Shown here piece after piece: positions 55,303-64,000 of a stretch of 64,000 nucleotides of DNA. The stretch covers positions 512,229 through 576,228 of the forward strand of contig OZ237774.1 of NCBI GenBank assembly GCA_965178125.1, written 5' to 3'. The stretch comes from Bilabrum cf. latius. Its lineage: Eukaryota; Bigyra: Bicosoecida; Bigyra; Bicosoecida. The translations under genes were made by a program, and so were the position numbers. Within the stretch, counting starts at the first letter, position 1; every line of letters begins with the position of its first letter. Below the pieces are notes generated by a model. The model ran no database searches, was not told where the DNA came from, and was given only the letters and a program-made list of their open reading frames with translations.

Positions 55303-55777
55303 GTGCAAGAGGCAATTGGCTGTGCTGCCTGCTGGACCGGTTGGTCGCCTGTCGTGTTGCAGGGACAAGATTCTTGGGAATAGTATCTTTCAGATCTTGA
55401 GCAATTTGCTCTTAGTGAGCAGGTTAACCCTAAGTCAACAGTTCAATATCGCGTGTTGGGTCGCGCCGTGTTCAGCGTAGCGTCATACATCCTCATAACC
55501 CTTGCCTCCGATCGGCAGCCGCACCATGAGGTCCTGTCAAACGTACCCGACAGCAGGCCCACCTTATATCCCCCTAAGCGCCGCATCAGTGGCCGCACAA
55601 GCTTGCCAGCCTCCTTCCCGCCTTCGCTGCATTTTCAGAATACAGCATCCGCTGCCCTTGTCTCCGAAGCGGTCACGGTACTGCTCCTAAACCCAACCAT
55701 TATATCGTCCACAGCTTTTCCATCTGCCCACCAACTGCCTCGTGGTCCATCCGCGGCACCATCCAGTCACCGGCCCA
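55303..55777. other. Transition between last gene and subtelomeric repeats
   Basis: About 475 bp of unique sequence between the SmE stop and the first TTAGGG array. No gene is recognised. Confidence 0.45.
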
Positions 55778-56798
55778 TTAGGTTAGGGGGGGTTAGGGGT
55801 TTAGGGTTAGGGGTTTAGGGTTAGGGTTAGTAAGGGTTAGGGTTAGGGTTAGGGTTAGGGTTAGGGTTAGGGTTAGGGTTAGGGTTAGGGTTAGGGTTAG
55901 GGTTAGGGTTAGGGTTAGGGTTAGGGTTAGGGTTAGGGTTAGGGTTAGGGTTAGGGTTAGGGTTAGGGTTAGGGTTAGGGTTAGGGTTAGGGTTAGGGTT
56001 AGGGTTAGGGTTAGGGTTAGGGTTAGGGTTAGGGTTAGGGTTAGGGTTAGGGTTAGGGTTAGGGTTAGGGTTAGGGTTAGGGTTAGGGTTAGGGTTAGGG
56101 TTAGGGTTAGGGTTAGGGTTAGGGTTAGGGTTAGGGTTAGGGTTAGGGTTAGGGTTAGGGTTAGGGTTAGGGTTAGGGTTAGGGTTAGGGTTAGGGTTAG
56201 GGTTAGGGTTAGGGTTAGGGTTAGGGTTAGGGTTAGGGTTAGGGTTAGGGTTAGGGTTAGGGTTAGGGTTAGGGTTAGGGTTAGGGTTAGGGTTAGGGTT
56301 AGGGTTAGGGTTAGGGTTAGGGTTAGGGTTAGGGTTAGGGTTAGGGTTAGGGTTAGGGTTAGGGTTAGGGTTAGGGTTAGGGTTAGGGTTAGGGTTAGGG
56401 TTAGGGTTAGGGTTAGGGTTAGGGTTAGGGTTAGGGTTAGGGTTAGGGTTAGGGTTAGGGTTAGGGTTAGGGTTAGGGTTAGGGTTAGGGTTAGGGTTAG
56501 GGTTAGGGTTAGGGTTAGGGTTAGGGTTAGGGTTAGGGTTAGGGTTAGGGTTAGGGTTAGGGTTAGGGTTAGGGTTAGGGTTAGGGTTAGGGTTAGGGTT
56601 AGGGTTAGGGTTAGGGTTAGGGTTAGGGTTAGGGTTAGGGTTAGGGTTAGGGTTAGGGTTAGGGTTAGGGTTAGGGTTAGGGTTAGGGTTAGGGTTAGGG
56701 TTAGGGTTAGGGTTAGGGTTAGGGTTAGGGTTAGGGTTAGGGTTAGGGTTAGGGTTAGGGTTAGGGTTAGGGTTAGGGTTAGGGTTAGGGTTAGGGTT
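55778..56798 (+). repeat. TTAGGG telomeric array 1, about 1 kb
   Basis: About 165 TTAGGG units with G-strand on plus. The left edge is degenerate (TTAGGGG, TTTAGGG and a seven-G run between 55778 and 55830) and becomes perfect rightwards. It ends TTAGGGTTAC at the duplicated block. The G-strand orientation is that of a right chromosome end. Confidence 0.97.
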
Positions 56799-58499
56799 AC
56801 AGTACCATCCTAGGCCAGGCCCGGGCGCCGCGAAAGTATCATGTTCCGCAAAAAGTATCATGTTCCGCAATGACGGCGGTGCCGCGCAGTGTCCAAGTGG
56901 TCGCAAGATCGCGCCGAGGCGGATCTTGGCCAGTTGCAGAGATGCAAGCAGTCGACAAGAGGTGCGAGTGGTTGGCAATGCATATTTGGTGTATGATTAT
57001 GCGTGTCTGCTTGGTTTGCAATGAATCTCGGCCTCGGTCTCCTCGGTGGTGCGGCTCATGGGTGACGAACACCCAGGGGGCTGCACGGGATGGACGCGCA
57101 CCCGGCGAGTCTGGACCAAACCGCGTCGTGCAAATTGGGTTTGCCAAGGAGGTGTGCCCTGCTGTGTTTCGCCCGCGAGAATAGGGGGTTGTCTCCCCGT
57201 CGGGCAGGTATTCCATCCAGCTCGCCCGTCCGTGACTGAGACAGCACGGGCCGCGACAAGTGCGCGAGCCCGGGGATCAAGTCAGCGGCCGATGGCAGCG
57301 AGCCGGCATGAAGCGCGTGCACGAGGAGCTTGCGCTCCCCATGCACTGCCTGCCCCACCTCATTGCGGATCTGGGACATCAGGTTCATCGTGTTGCCACA
57401 CACACCTCCACACTCGACGATCGGATCTACAGAGACACCTGTCCCGGGATGCTGCTCCTCGTCATTGGCCTGCTCCTTCTCGCCCCGGGGGCACGCGCTG
57501 CCTCGAAGCACGCACCCGCGCTCCCGCCCGACTCAAGGACTGAGTGCTGGGAGGGTGCGCGGGCAGCCGCGTGAGAGGATGACGGGCGTGCCGCCGAAGG
57601 CCGAGTCCAGGAGCTGGGGACGGGACGCATCGTTGGGACTGCCCTGAAGAGACCAAAGAATCAACCGCCATCCGTACGGAACCCTATATGGTCGGCCGGT
57701 CTGACTCTCTGCTCGCCCACCGCACGGATCTGCTCAGTTCCATGCAATGTTTGCCAGAAGCGGCGAGAGGGTCTCATCAGCACAGGTGGGTCCTAAAAGC
57801 TGCCTGCAATGCATAAGAAAAGAATAAAACGGTTGAAAATAAATTAATAGCCCCTCGATGCATGGCAACATACCCGAGTGCTGCCATGAAAACCGGACAA
57901 CGCACAAGCACGTCAGCAGACCAGCGACCTTCCCATTCAGATGCCAGAACCTAACACAAATACAAAGCAAACAAACTGAATGAATACAATAGAATCAAAA
58001 TACCTGGCGGTTGTTTTACTCGGGCTATGCTGTACCTGGCTGTTCTGTCTGCAAGCGCCATCGCGCGCCCCAATGAGGCGAGACCTAAGCAGAGCTACAG
58101 CAGCATGCCACCTTGGACACACCGCGATATACGGCAGTAAATGGTATTAAATATTAATCCCAACAGGTTCCAGGACACTTGAGACTGTCTGTGGTGCTGA
58201 GAGGTATGGTTGCGCTAGATTTCGCAAACGGTTGTGAACAGCGGAACCAGTTAGCTAGGCGGCGCGGCGTCTTAGGCTGCACAATGCTGCCAGACTCAGC
58301 AGTGAATACCGTCAATCTCGCATCATAGTTTCAAACGATGAGTACTTTTGTTGTATGTGTTAGTGGAAGTCAGTCCGAGTGCATTGGTTGGGCGAATATT
58401 TGAGATTCTCTCACCTTCGCAGTTGCTGCAGCTACTAGATGTATACGCGGACCATCCACTACTTCGCAATATGAAAACGCTGGCGCATTATTTCCGCAT
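56799..58499. repeat. Subtelomeric duplicated block, copy 1 (1701 bp)
   Basis: Matches 59629-61329 at a constant offset of 2830 with no difference seen by eye. It starts right after the telomeric array. It contains a 19-bp direct repeat (AAGTATCATGTTCCGCA core) at about 56835-56870 and several short ORFs that resemble nothing known. A frame from 58348 (LYVLVEVSPSALVGRIFEIL) runs through its right edge. Confidence 0.93.
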
Positions 58500-58907
58500 G
58501 AATTCAACTGAGTCCCCTTCCACACGCTAGGCAGCAAGCATCACTATTCACCAGTGGACTTGCCAAAGTCCCTACTACTCCTGTAGTGGCTGCCTGGGCT
58601 GATTCCGATGTCCGGGTTATCAATACCGTCCTAGCACGCTGCCAGAAACCTTCATTGAATGCAATCAAATATCATTGCCTGAGGTGCCGGTCATTTGGAT
58701 AGAGAAGGAAGTCACATTTCTGCTGGCTGGCACTGAGGTGCTGCCTCAAGGACGTCGTCCTACATGTTGGGACCAAGCAAATCATACTCCGTTCGGTGGA
58801 TTGATCGTTGTACAAGTTTTAAGACTTTATATATCGAGTTACCATGCGGACCACAAAGCGGACCGATCCCAAGGTGGCACATCCGCATCTCCACCCAGTG
58901 GGGCTCC
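58500..58907. other. Single-copy subtelomeric segment, no gene assigned
   Basis: Sequence that follows copy 1 but not copy 2. A frame at 58675-58929 (VPVIWIEKEVTFLLAGTEV) is unrecognised and may be a gene remnant. Confidence 0.4.
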
Positions 58908-59502
58908 CAACCAGCTTGCCCCAGCATAGCCACCATGGCCCCATCCATCGCCCACACACCCAACCAGCTTGCCCCGGCACAGCCACCACGGCCCCCTCCA
59001 TCGCCCACACACCCAACCAGCTTGCCCCAGCACAGCCACCACGGCCCCCTCCATCGCCCGCACTCCCGACCTGCTTGCCCCAGCACAGCCACCATAGCCC
59101 CCATCCATCGCCCACACACCCTACTTGCTCCGGCACAGCCACCATGGCCCCCTCCATCGCCCACACACCCAACCAGCTTGCCCCAGCACAGCCACCATGG
59201 CTCCATCCATCGCCCACACACCCAACCAGCTTGCCCCAGCACAGCCACCATGGCTCCATCCATCGCCCACACACCCAACCAGCTTGCCCCGGCACAGCCA
59301 CCATAGCCCCCATCCATCGCCCACACACCCTACTTGCTCCGGCACAGCCACCATGGCCCCATCCATCGCCCACACACCCAACCAGCTTGCCCCAGCACAG
59401 CCACCATGGCTCCATCCATCGCCCACACACCCAACCAGCTTGCCCCGGCACAGCCACCATAGCCCCCATCCATCGCCCACACACCCTACTTGCTCCGGCA
59501 CA
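58908..59502. repeat. 53-bp minisatellite, about 11 copies
   Basis: Tandem units of 53 bp with CAGCTTGCCCCAGCACAGCC as landmark; for example copies start at 59174 and 59227. Variants with a slightly shorter CTACTTGCTCCGGCACAG form are mixed in. No TAA or TGA occurs in most frames on either strand, so long spurious ORFs appear. It is cut in mid-unit at GGCACAG and joined directly to TTAGGG repeats. Confidence 0.9.
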
Positions 59503-59628
59503 GGGTTAGGGTTAGGGTTAGGGTTAGGGGTTAGGGTTAGGGTTAGGGTTAGGGTTAGGGTTAGGGTTAGGGTTAGGGTTAGGGTTAGGGTTAGGGTTAG
59601 GGTTAGGGTTAGGGTTAGGGTTAGGGTT
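59503..59628 (+). repeat. TTAGGG telomeric array 2, about 126 bp
   Basis: Perfect TTAGGG units except one TTAGGGG near 59523-59530. The left edge is fused to a truncated minisatellite unit and the right edge to copy 2 of the duplicated block. Confidence 0.96.
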
Positions 59629-61329
59629 ACAGTACCATCCTAGGCCAGGCCCGGGCGCCGCGAAAGTATCATGTTCCGCAAAAAGTATCATGTTCCGCAA
59701 TGACGGCGGTGCCGCGCAGTGTCCAAGTGGTCGCAAGATCGCGCCGAGGCGGATCTTGGCCAGTTGCAGAGATGCAAGCAGTCGACAAGAGGTGCGAGTG
59801 GTTGGCAATGCATATTTGGTGTATGATTATGCGTGTCTGCTTGGTTTGCAATGAATCTCGGCCTCGGTCTCCTCGGTGGTGCGGCTCATGGGTGACGAAC
59901 ACCCAGGGGGCTGCACGGGATGGACGCGCACCCGGCGAGTCTGGACCAAACCGCGTCGTGCAAATTGGGTTTGCCAAGGAGGTGTGCCCTGCTGTGTTTC
60001 GCCCGCGAGAATAGGGGGTTGTCTCCCCGTCGGGCAGGTATTCCATCCAGCTCGCCCGTCCGTGACTGAGACAGCACGGGCCGCGACAAGTGCGCGAGCC
60101 CGGGGATCAAGTCAGCGGCCGATGGCAGCGAGCCGGCATGAAGCGCGTGCACGAGGAGCTTGCGCTCCCCATGCACTGCCTGCCCCACCTCATTGCGGAT
60201 CTGGGACATCAGGTTCATCGTGTTGCCACACACACCTCCACACTCGACGATCGGATCTACAGAGACACCTGTCCCGGGATGCTGCTCCTCGTCATTGGCC
60301 TGCTCCTTCTCGCCCCGGGGGCACGCGCTGCCTCGAAGCACGCACCCGCGCTCCCGCCCGACTCAAGGACTGAGTGCTGGGAGGGTGCGCGGGCAGCCGC
60401 GTGAGAGGATGACGGGCGTGCCGCCGAAGGCCGAGTCCAGGAGCTGGGGACGGGACGCATCGTTGGGACTGCCCTGAAGAGACCAAAGAATCAACCGCCA
60501 TCCGTACGGAACCCTATATGGTCGGCCGGTCTGACTCTCTGCTCGCCCACCGCACGGATCTGCTCAGTTCCATGCAATGTTTGCCAGAAGCGGCGAGAGG
60601 GTCTCATCAGCACAGGTGGGTCCTAAAAGCTGCCTGCAATGCATAAGAAAAGAATAAAACGGTTGAAAATAAATTAATAGCCCCTCGATGCATGGCAACA
60701 TACCCGAGTGCTGCCATGAAAACCGGACAACGCACAAGCACGTCAGCAGACCAGCGACCTTCCCATTCAGATGCCAGAACCTAACACAAATACAAAGCAA
60801 ACAAACTGAATGAATACAATAGAATCAAAATACCTGGCGGTTGTTTTACTCGGGCTATGCTGTACCTGGCTGTTCTGTCTGCAAGCGCCATCGCGCGCCC
60901 CAATGAGGCGAGACCTAAGCAGAGCTACAGCAGCATGCCACCTTGGACACACCGCGATATACGGCAGTAAATGGTATTAAATATTAATCCCAACAGGTTC
61001 CAGGACACTTGAGACTGTCTGTGGTGCTGAGAGGTATGGTTGCGCTAGATTTCGCAAACGGTTGTGAACAGCGGAACCAGTTAGCTAGGCGGCGCGGCGT
61101 CTTAGGCTGCACAATGCTGCCAGACTCAGCAGTGAATACCGTCAATCTCGCATCATAGTTTCAAACGATGAGTACTTTTGTTGTATGTGTTAGTGGAAGT
61201 CAGTCCGAGTGCATTGGTTGGGCGAATATTTGAGATTCTCTCACCTTCGCAGTTGCTGCAGCTACTAGATGTATACGCGGACCATCCACTACTTCGCAAT
61301 ATGAAAACGCTGGCGCATTATTTCCGCAT
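59629..61329. repeat. Subtelomeric duplicated block, copy 2 (1701 bp)
   Basis: Copy of 56799-58499 at offset 2830. Both copies are preceded by a TTAGGG array, but this one is broken after TTTCCGCAT and continues as TAGGTTAGGG. Confidence 0.93.
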
Positions 61330-61435
61330 TAGGTTAGGGTTAGGGTTAGGGTTAGGGTTAGGGTTAGGGTTAGGGTTAGGGTTAGGGTTAGGGTTAGGGT
61401 TAGGGTTAGGGTTAGGGTTAGGGTTAGGGTTAGGG
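61330..61435 (+). repeat. TTAGGG telomeric array 3, about 106 bp
   Basis: About 17 TTAGGG units beginning TAGGTTAGGG directly at the break of duplicated copy 2 and ending before GTATCAGGGG. Confidence 0.95.
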
Positions 61436-61571
61436 TATCAGGGGGTCAACTTATACTTAGGGTCGGCCATTTTCGGCTTTTACGCTAGCGCGCGTCAGGG
61501 AACAAGACTAATATATTCTGATAGCGCATGCTTGAAAACCTAGGTTACAACTCTGAGTTGGGCCATAGCTC
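61436..61571. other. Short unique spacer
   Basis: 136 bp between telomeric array 3 and the 339-bp satellite; no feature seen. Confidence 0.5.
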
Positions 61572-62625
61572 CCCGCGGCGCCGCGGTTCCGCAGGGTCAG
61601 TGAAATCCGTCAGGGCCGGGTGCCGTCTGGGGGTGGATCCGGAGTCGATATGCATGGACACCATTGTGTGCCCCATGATGTGTACATATGATGAGACACT
61701 TGAAACGCAGCGATTGCATGTGTTGCGGCCGAGATATGGTCGAGTCAGTGGATTTTACTGGCGGCACTGACGGCGATTTTGCCCCGAGTCAGTAAAATGG
61801 AGTACTGGCCGTTTGCGGTCTCGGATGGGCGTATTGGATCGCGGTTTTCGATGTGTTTGATGTGCCACGGTGCATGGGGCAGGGAACACACCCGCTACAA
61901 ACCCGTTCTGCCCGCGGCGCCGCGGTTCCGCAGGGTCAGTGAAATCCGTCAGGGCCGGGTGCCGTCTGGGGGTGGATCCGGAGTCGATATGCATGGACAC
62001 CATTGTGTGCCCCATGATGTGTACATACGATGAGACACTTGAAACGCAGCGATTGCATGTGTTGCGGCCGAGATATGGTCGAGTCAGTGGATTTTACTGG
62101 CGGCACTGACGGCGATTTTGCCCCGAGTCAGTAAAATGGAGTACCGGCCGTTTGCGGTCTCGGATGGGCGTATTGGATCGCGGTTTTCGATGTGTTTGAT
62201 GTGCCACGGTGCATGGGGCAGGGAACACACCCGCTACAAACCCGTTCTGCCCGCGGCGCCGCGGTTCCGCAGGGTCAGTGAAATCCGTCAGGGCCGGGTG
62301 CCGTCTGGGGGTGGATCCGGAGTCGATATGCATGGACACCATTGTGTGCCCCATGATGTGTACATACGATGAGACACTTGAAACGCAGCGATTGCATGTG
62401 TTGCGGCCGAGATATGGTCGAGTCAGTGGATTTTACTGGCGGCACTGACGGCGATTTTGCCCCGAGTCAGTAAAATGGAGTACTGGCCGTTTGCGGTCTC
62501 GGATGGGCGTATTGGATCGCGGTTTTCGATGTGTTTGATGTGCCACGGTGCATGGGGCAGGGAACACACCCGCTACAAACCCGTTCTGCCCGCGGCGCCG
62601 CGGTTCCGCAGGGTCAGTGAAATCC
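61572..62625. repeat. 339-bp satellite, 3.1 copies
   Basis: Units begin CCCGCGGCGCCGCGGTTCCG at 61572, 61911, 62250 and 62589. The first three are complete and nearly identical; the fourth stops after 37 bp at GAAATCC and joins TTAGG repeats. Each unit contains GAGTCAGTGGATTTTACTG and the opposed CGAGTCAGTAAAATGGAG, an internal inverted pair. Confidence 0.95.
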
Positions 62626-63120
62626 TTAGGTTAGGGTTAGGGGGTTAGGGGTTAGGGTTAGGGTTAGGGTTAGGGTTAGGGTTAGGGTTAGGGTTAGGGT
62701 TAGGGTTAGGGTTAGGGTTAGGGTTAGGGTTAGGGTTAGGGTTAGGGTTAGGGTTAGGGTTAGGGTTAGGGTTAGGGTTAGGGTTAGGGTTAGGGTTAGG
62801 GTTAGGGTTAGGGTTAGGGTTAGGGTTAGGGTTAGGGTTAGGGTTAGGGTTAGGGTTAGGGTTAGGGTTAGGGTTAGGGTTAGGGTTAGGGTTAGGGTTA
62901 GGGTTAGGGTTAGGGTTAGGGTTAGGGTTAGGGTTAGGGTTAGGGTTAGGGTTAGGGTTAGGGTTAGGGTTAGGGTTAGGGTTAGGGTTAGGGTTAGGGT
63001 TAGGGTTAGGGTTAGGGTTAGGGTTAGGGTTAGGGTTAGGGTTAGGGTTAGGGTTAGGGTTAGGGTTAGGGTTAGGGTTAGGGTTAGGGTTAGGGTTAGG
63101 GTTAGGGTTAGGGTTAGGGT
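62626..63120 (+). repeat. TTAGGG telomeric array 4, about 495 bp
   Basis: About 80 TTAGGG units with irregular TTAGG and TTAGGGGG at the left edge (62626-62660). It ends before ATCTAATATAAAG. Confidence 0.97.
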
Positions 63121-63179
63121 ATCTAATATAAAGTCAGGGACAGGGTCGGGGAAAAAATATTTTCATCTTCATTTTTTTG

Positions 63180-64000
63180 TCGAAAATGTGCCCTCTGCGA
63201 TCTCAGCAACTAGAATAGGTATGAAGATGATTCAAACTGTTTTGGGATGGCCTAGGGCCATATCATGGGGCAAATGTTCCCCAGGTTCCGTTTTGACCGC
63301 GCGGCGACGATACTGGCTGATGAAGATTTACATGCCGAAAATGTGCCCTCTGCGATCTCAGCAACTAGAATAGGTATGAAGATGATTCAAACTGTTTTGG
63401 GATGGCCTAGGGCCATATCATGGGGCAAATGTTCCCCAGGTTCCGTTTTGACCGTGCGGCGACGATACTGGCTGATGAAGATTTACATGCCGAAAATGTG
63501 CCCTCTGCGATCTCAGCAACTAGAATAGGTATGAAGATGATTCAAACTGTTTTGGGACGGCCTAGGGCCATATCATGGGGCAAATGTTCCCCAGGTTCCG
63601 TTTTGACCGCGCGGCGACGATACTGGCTGATGAAGATTTACATGCCGAAAATGTGCCCTCTGCGATCTCAGCAACTAGAATAGGTATGAAGATGATTCAA
63701 ACTGTTTTGGGACGGCCTAGGGCCATATCATGGGGCAAATGTTCCCCAGGTTCCGTTTTGACCGCGCGGCGACGATACTGGCTGATGAAGATTTACATGC
63801 CGAAAATGTGCCCTCTGCGATCTCAGCAACTAGAATAGGTATGAAGATGATTCAAACTGTTTTGGGATGGCCTAGGGCCATATCATGGGGCAAATGTTCC
63901 CCAGGTTCCGTTTTGACCGCGCGGCGACGATACTGGCTGATGAAGATTTACATGCCGAAAATGTGCCCTCTGCGATCTCAGCAACTAGAATAGGTATGAA
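63180..64000. repeat. 155-bp satellite, at least 5.3 copies, runs off the window
   Basis: Units repeat every 155 bp with ATGGGGCAAATGTTCCCCAG as landmark at about 63265, 63420, 63575, 63730 and 63885. Copies differ by single bases such as GGATGG or GGACGG. Frames of 87 codons in it are by-products. The array continues past the right edge, so the window does not contain the chromosome end. Confidence 0.95.

Noticed and set aside
55827-56978. 383-codon ORF of Asn-Pro repeats
   Set aside because: It is the translation of the TTAGGG array on the C-strand and not a gene.
63180-64000. Regular tandem units resembling a CRISPR array
   Set aside because: Units are 155 bp without variable spacers, in a eukaryotic subtelomere; this is a satellite.

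Overview
This window comes from the nuclear genome of an unidentified protist. Its genes carry GT-AG spliceosomal introns and encode SEC61 alpha, RPS10, SmE, RBX1, PARN, RRP36, an ASH2-type SPRY protein and a lamin. The right end holds TTAGGG-type telomeric DNA. Coding DNA is GC-rich and full of Gly/Ala/Ser/Pro low-complexity sequence; intergenic DNA is richer in A+T. I could not identify the species.

The main result is that UAG is not a stop codon here. Nearly every gene contains in-frame TAG and ends at TAA or TGA. Where a conserved residue can be aligned, TAG sits at glutamine: WEF-Q-K in RBX1, V-Q-P-I in SmE, KH-Q-N in a C9orf85/DUF2039 protein, and KSH-Q-KIS inside an FG-GAP repeat whose other copies use CAG. 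I count about 80 such codons in 19 of the 23 genes annotated here. Under the standard code most of these genes break into fragments and two genes at the left edge disappear. Coordinates below read TAG as Gln (NCBI table 15 logic).

Layout: 0-4.5 kb, two convergent unrecognised genes (a multi-pass membrane protein and a KH-domain protein). 5.4-9.6 kb, ASH2-like SPRY protein and WDR83/MORG1, both on minus. 10-12.4 kb, an acidic nuclear-type protein and an SRD5A3-like reductase, convergent. 13.4-16.7 kb, a complete lamin with rod, lamin-tail domain and CaaX box. 17-18.3 kb, a sugar O-methyltransferase-like protein. 19.2-21.6 kb, a single-pass FG-GAP surface protein. 22.2-22.6 kb, a hAT transposase remnant and a hairpin. 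23.1-25.1 kb, SEC61 alpha. 25.4-55.3 kb, a dense block: unknown protein, RRP36, PARN, RCC1-repeat protein, coiled-coil protein, CD2BP2/LIN1, RBX1, RPS10, a 2067-residue protein, DUF2039 protein, class-V aminotransferase, TMEM8/PGAP6-like protein and SmE. 55.8-64 kb, gene-poor subtelomere: four TTAGGG arrays in one orientation, separated by a 1.7-kb duplicated block, a 53-bp minisatellite, a 339-bp satellite and a 155-bp satellite that runs off the window.

The recognisable genes are housekeeping functions: chromatin (ASH2), nuclear architecture (lamin), rRNA processing (RRP36), splicing (SmE, CD2BP2), mRNA deadenylation (PARN), translocation (SEC61), ubiquitination (RBX1) and translation (RPS10). 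They do not form one pathway. A short motif, GTGTGACGAGTGC, and a second 20-mer recur dozens of times across unrelated exons between 6 and 53 kb and are unexplained.
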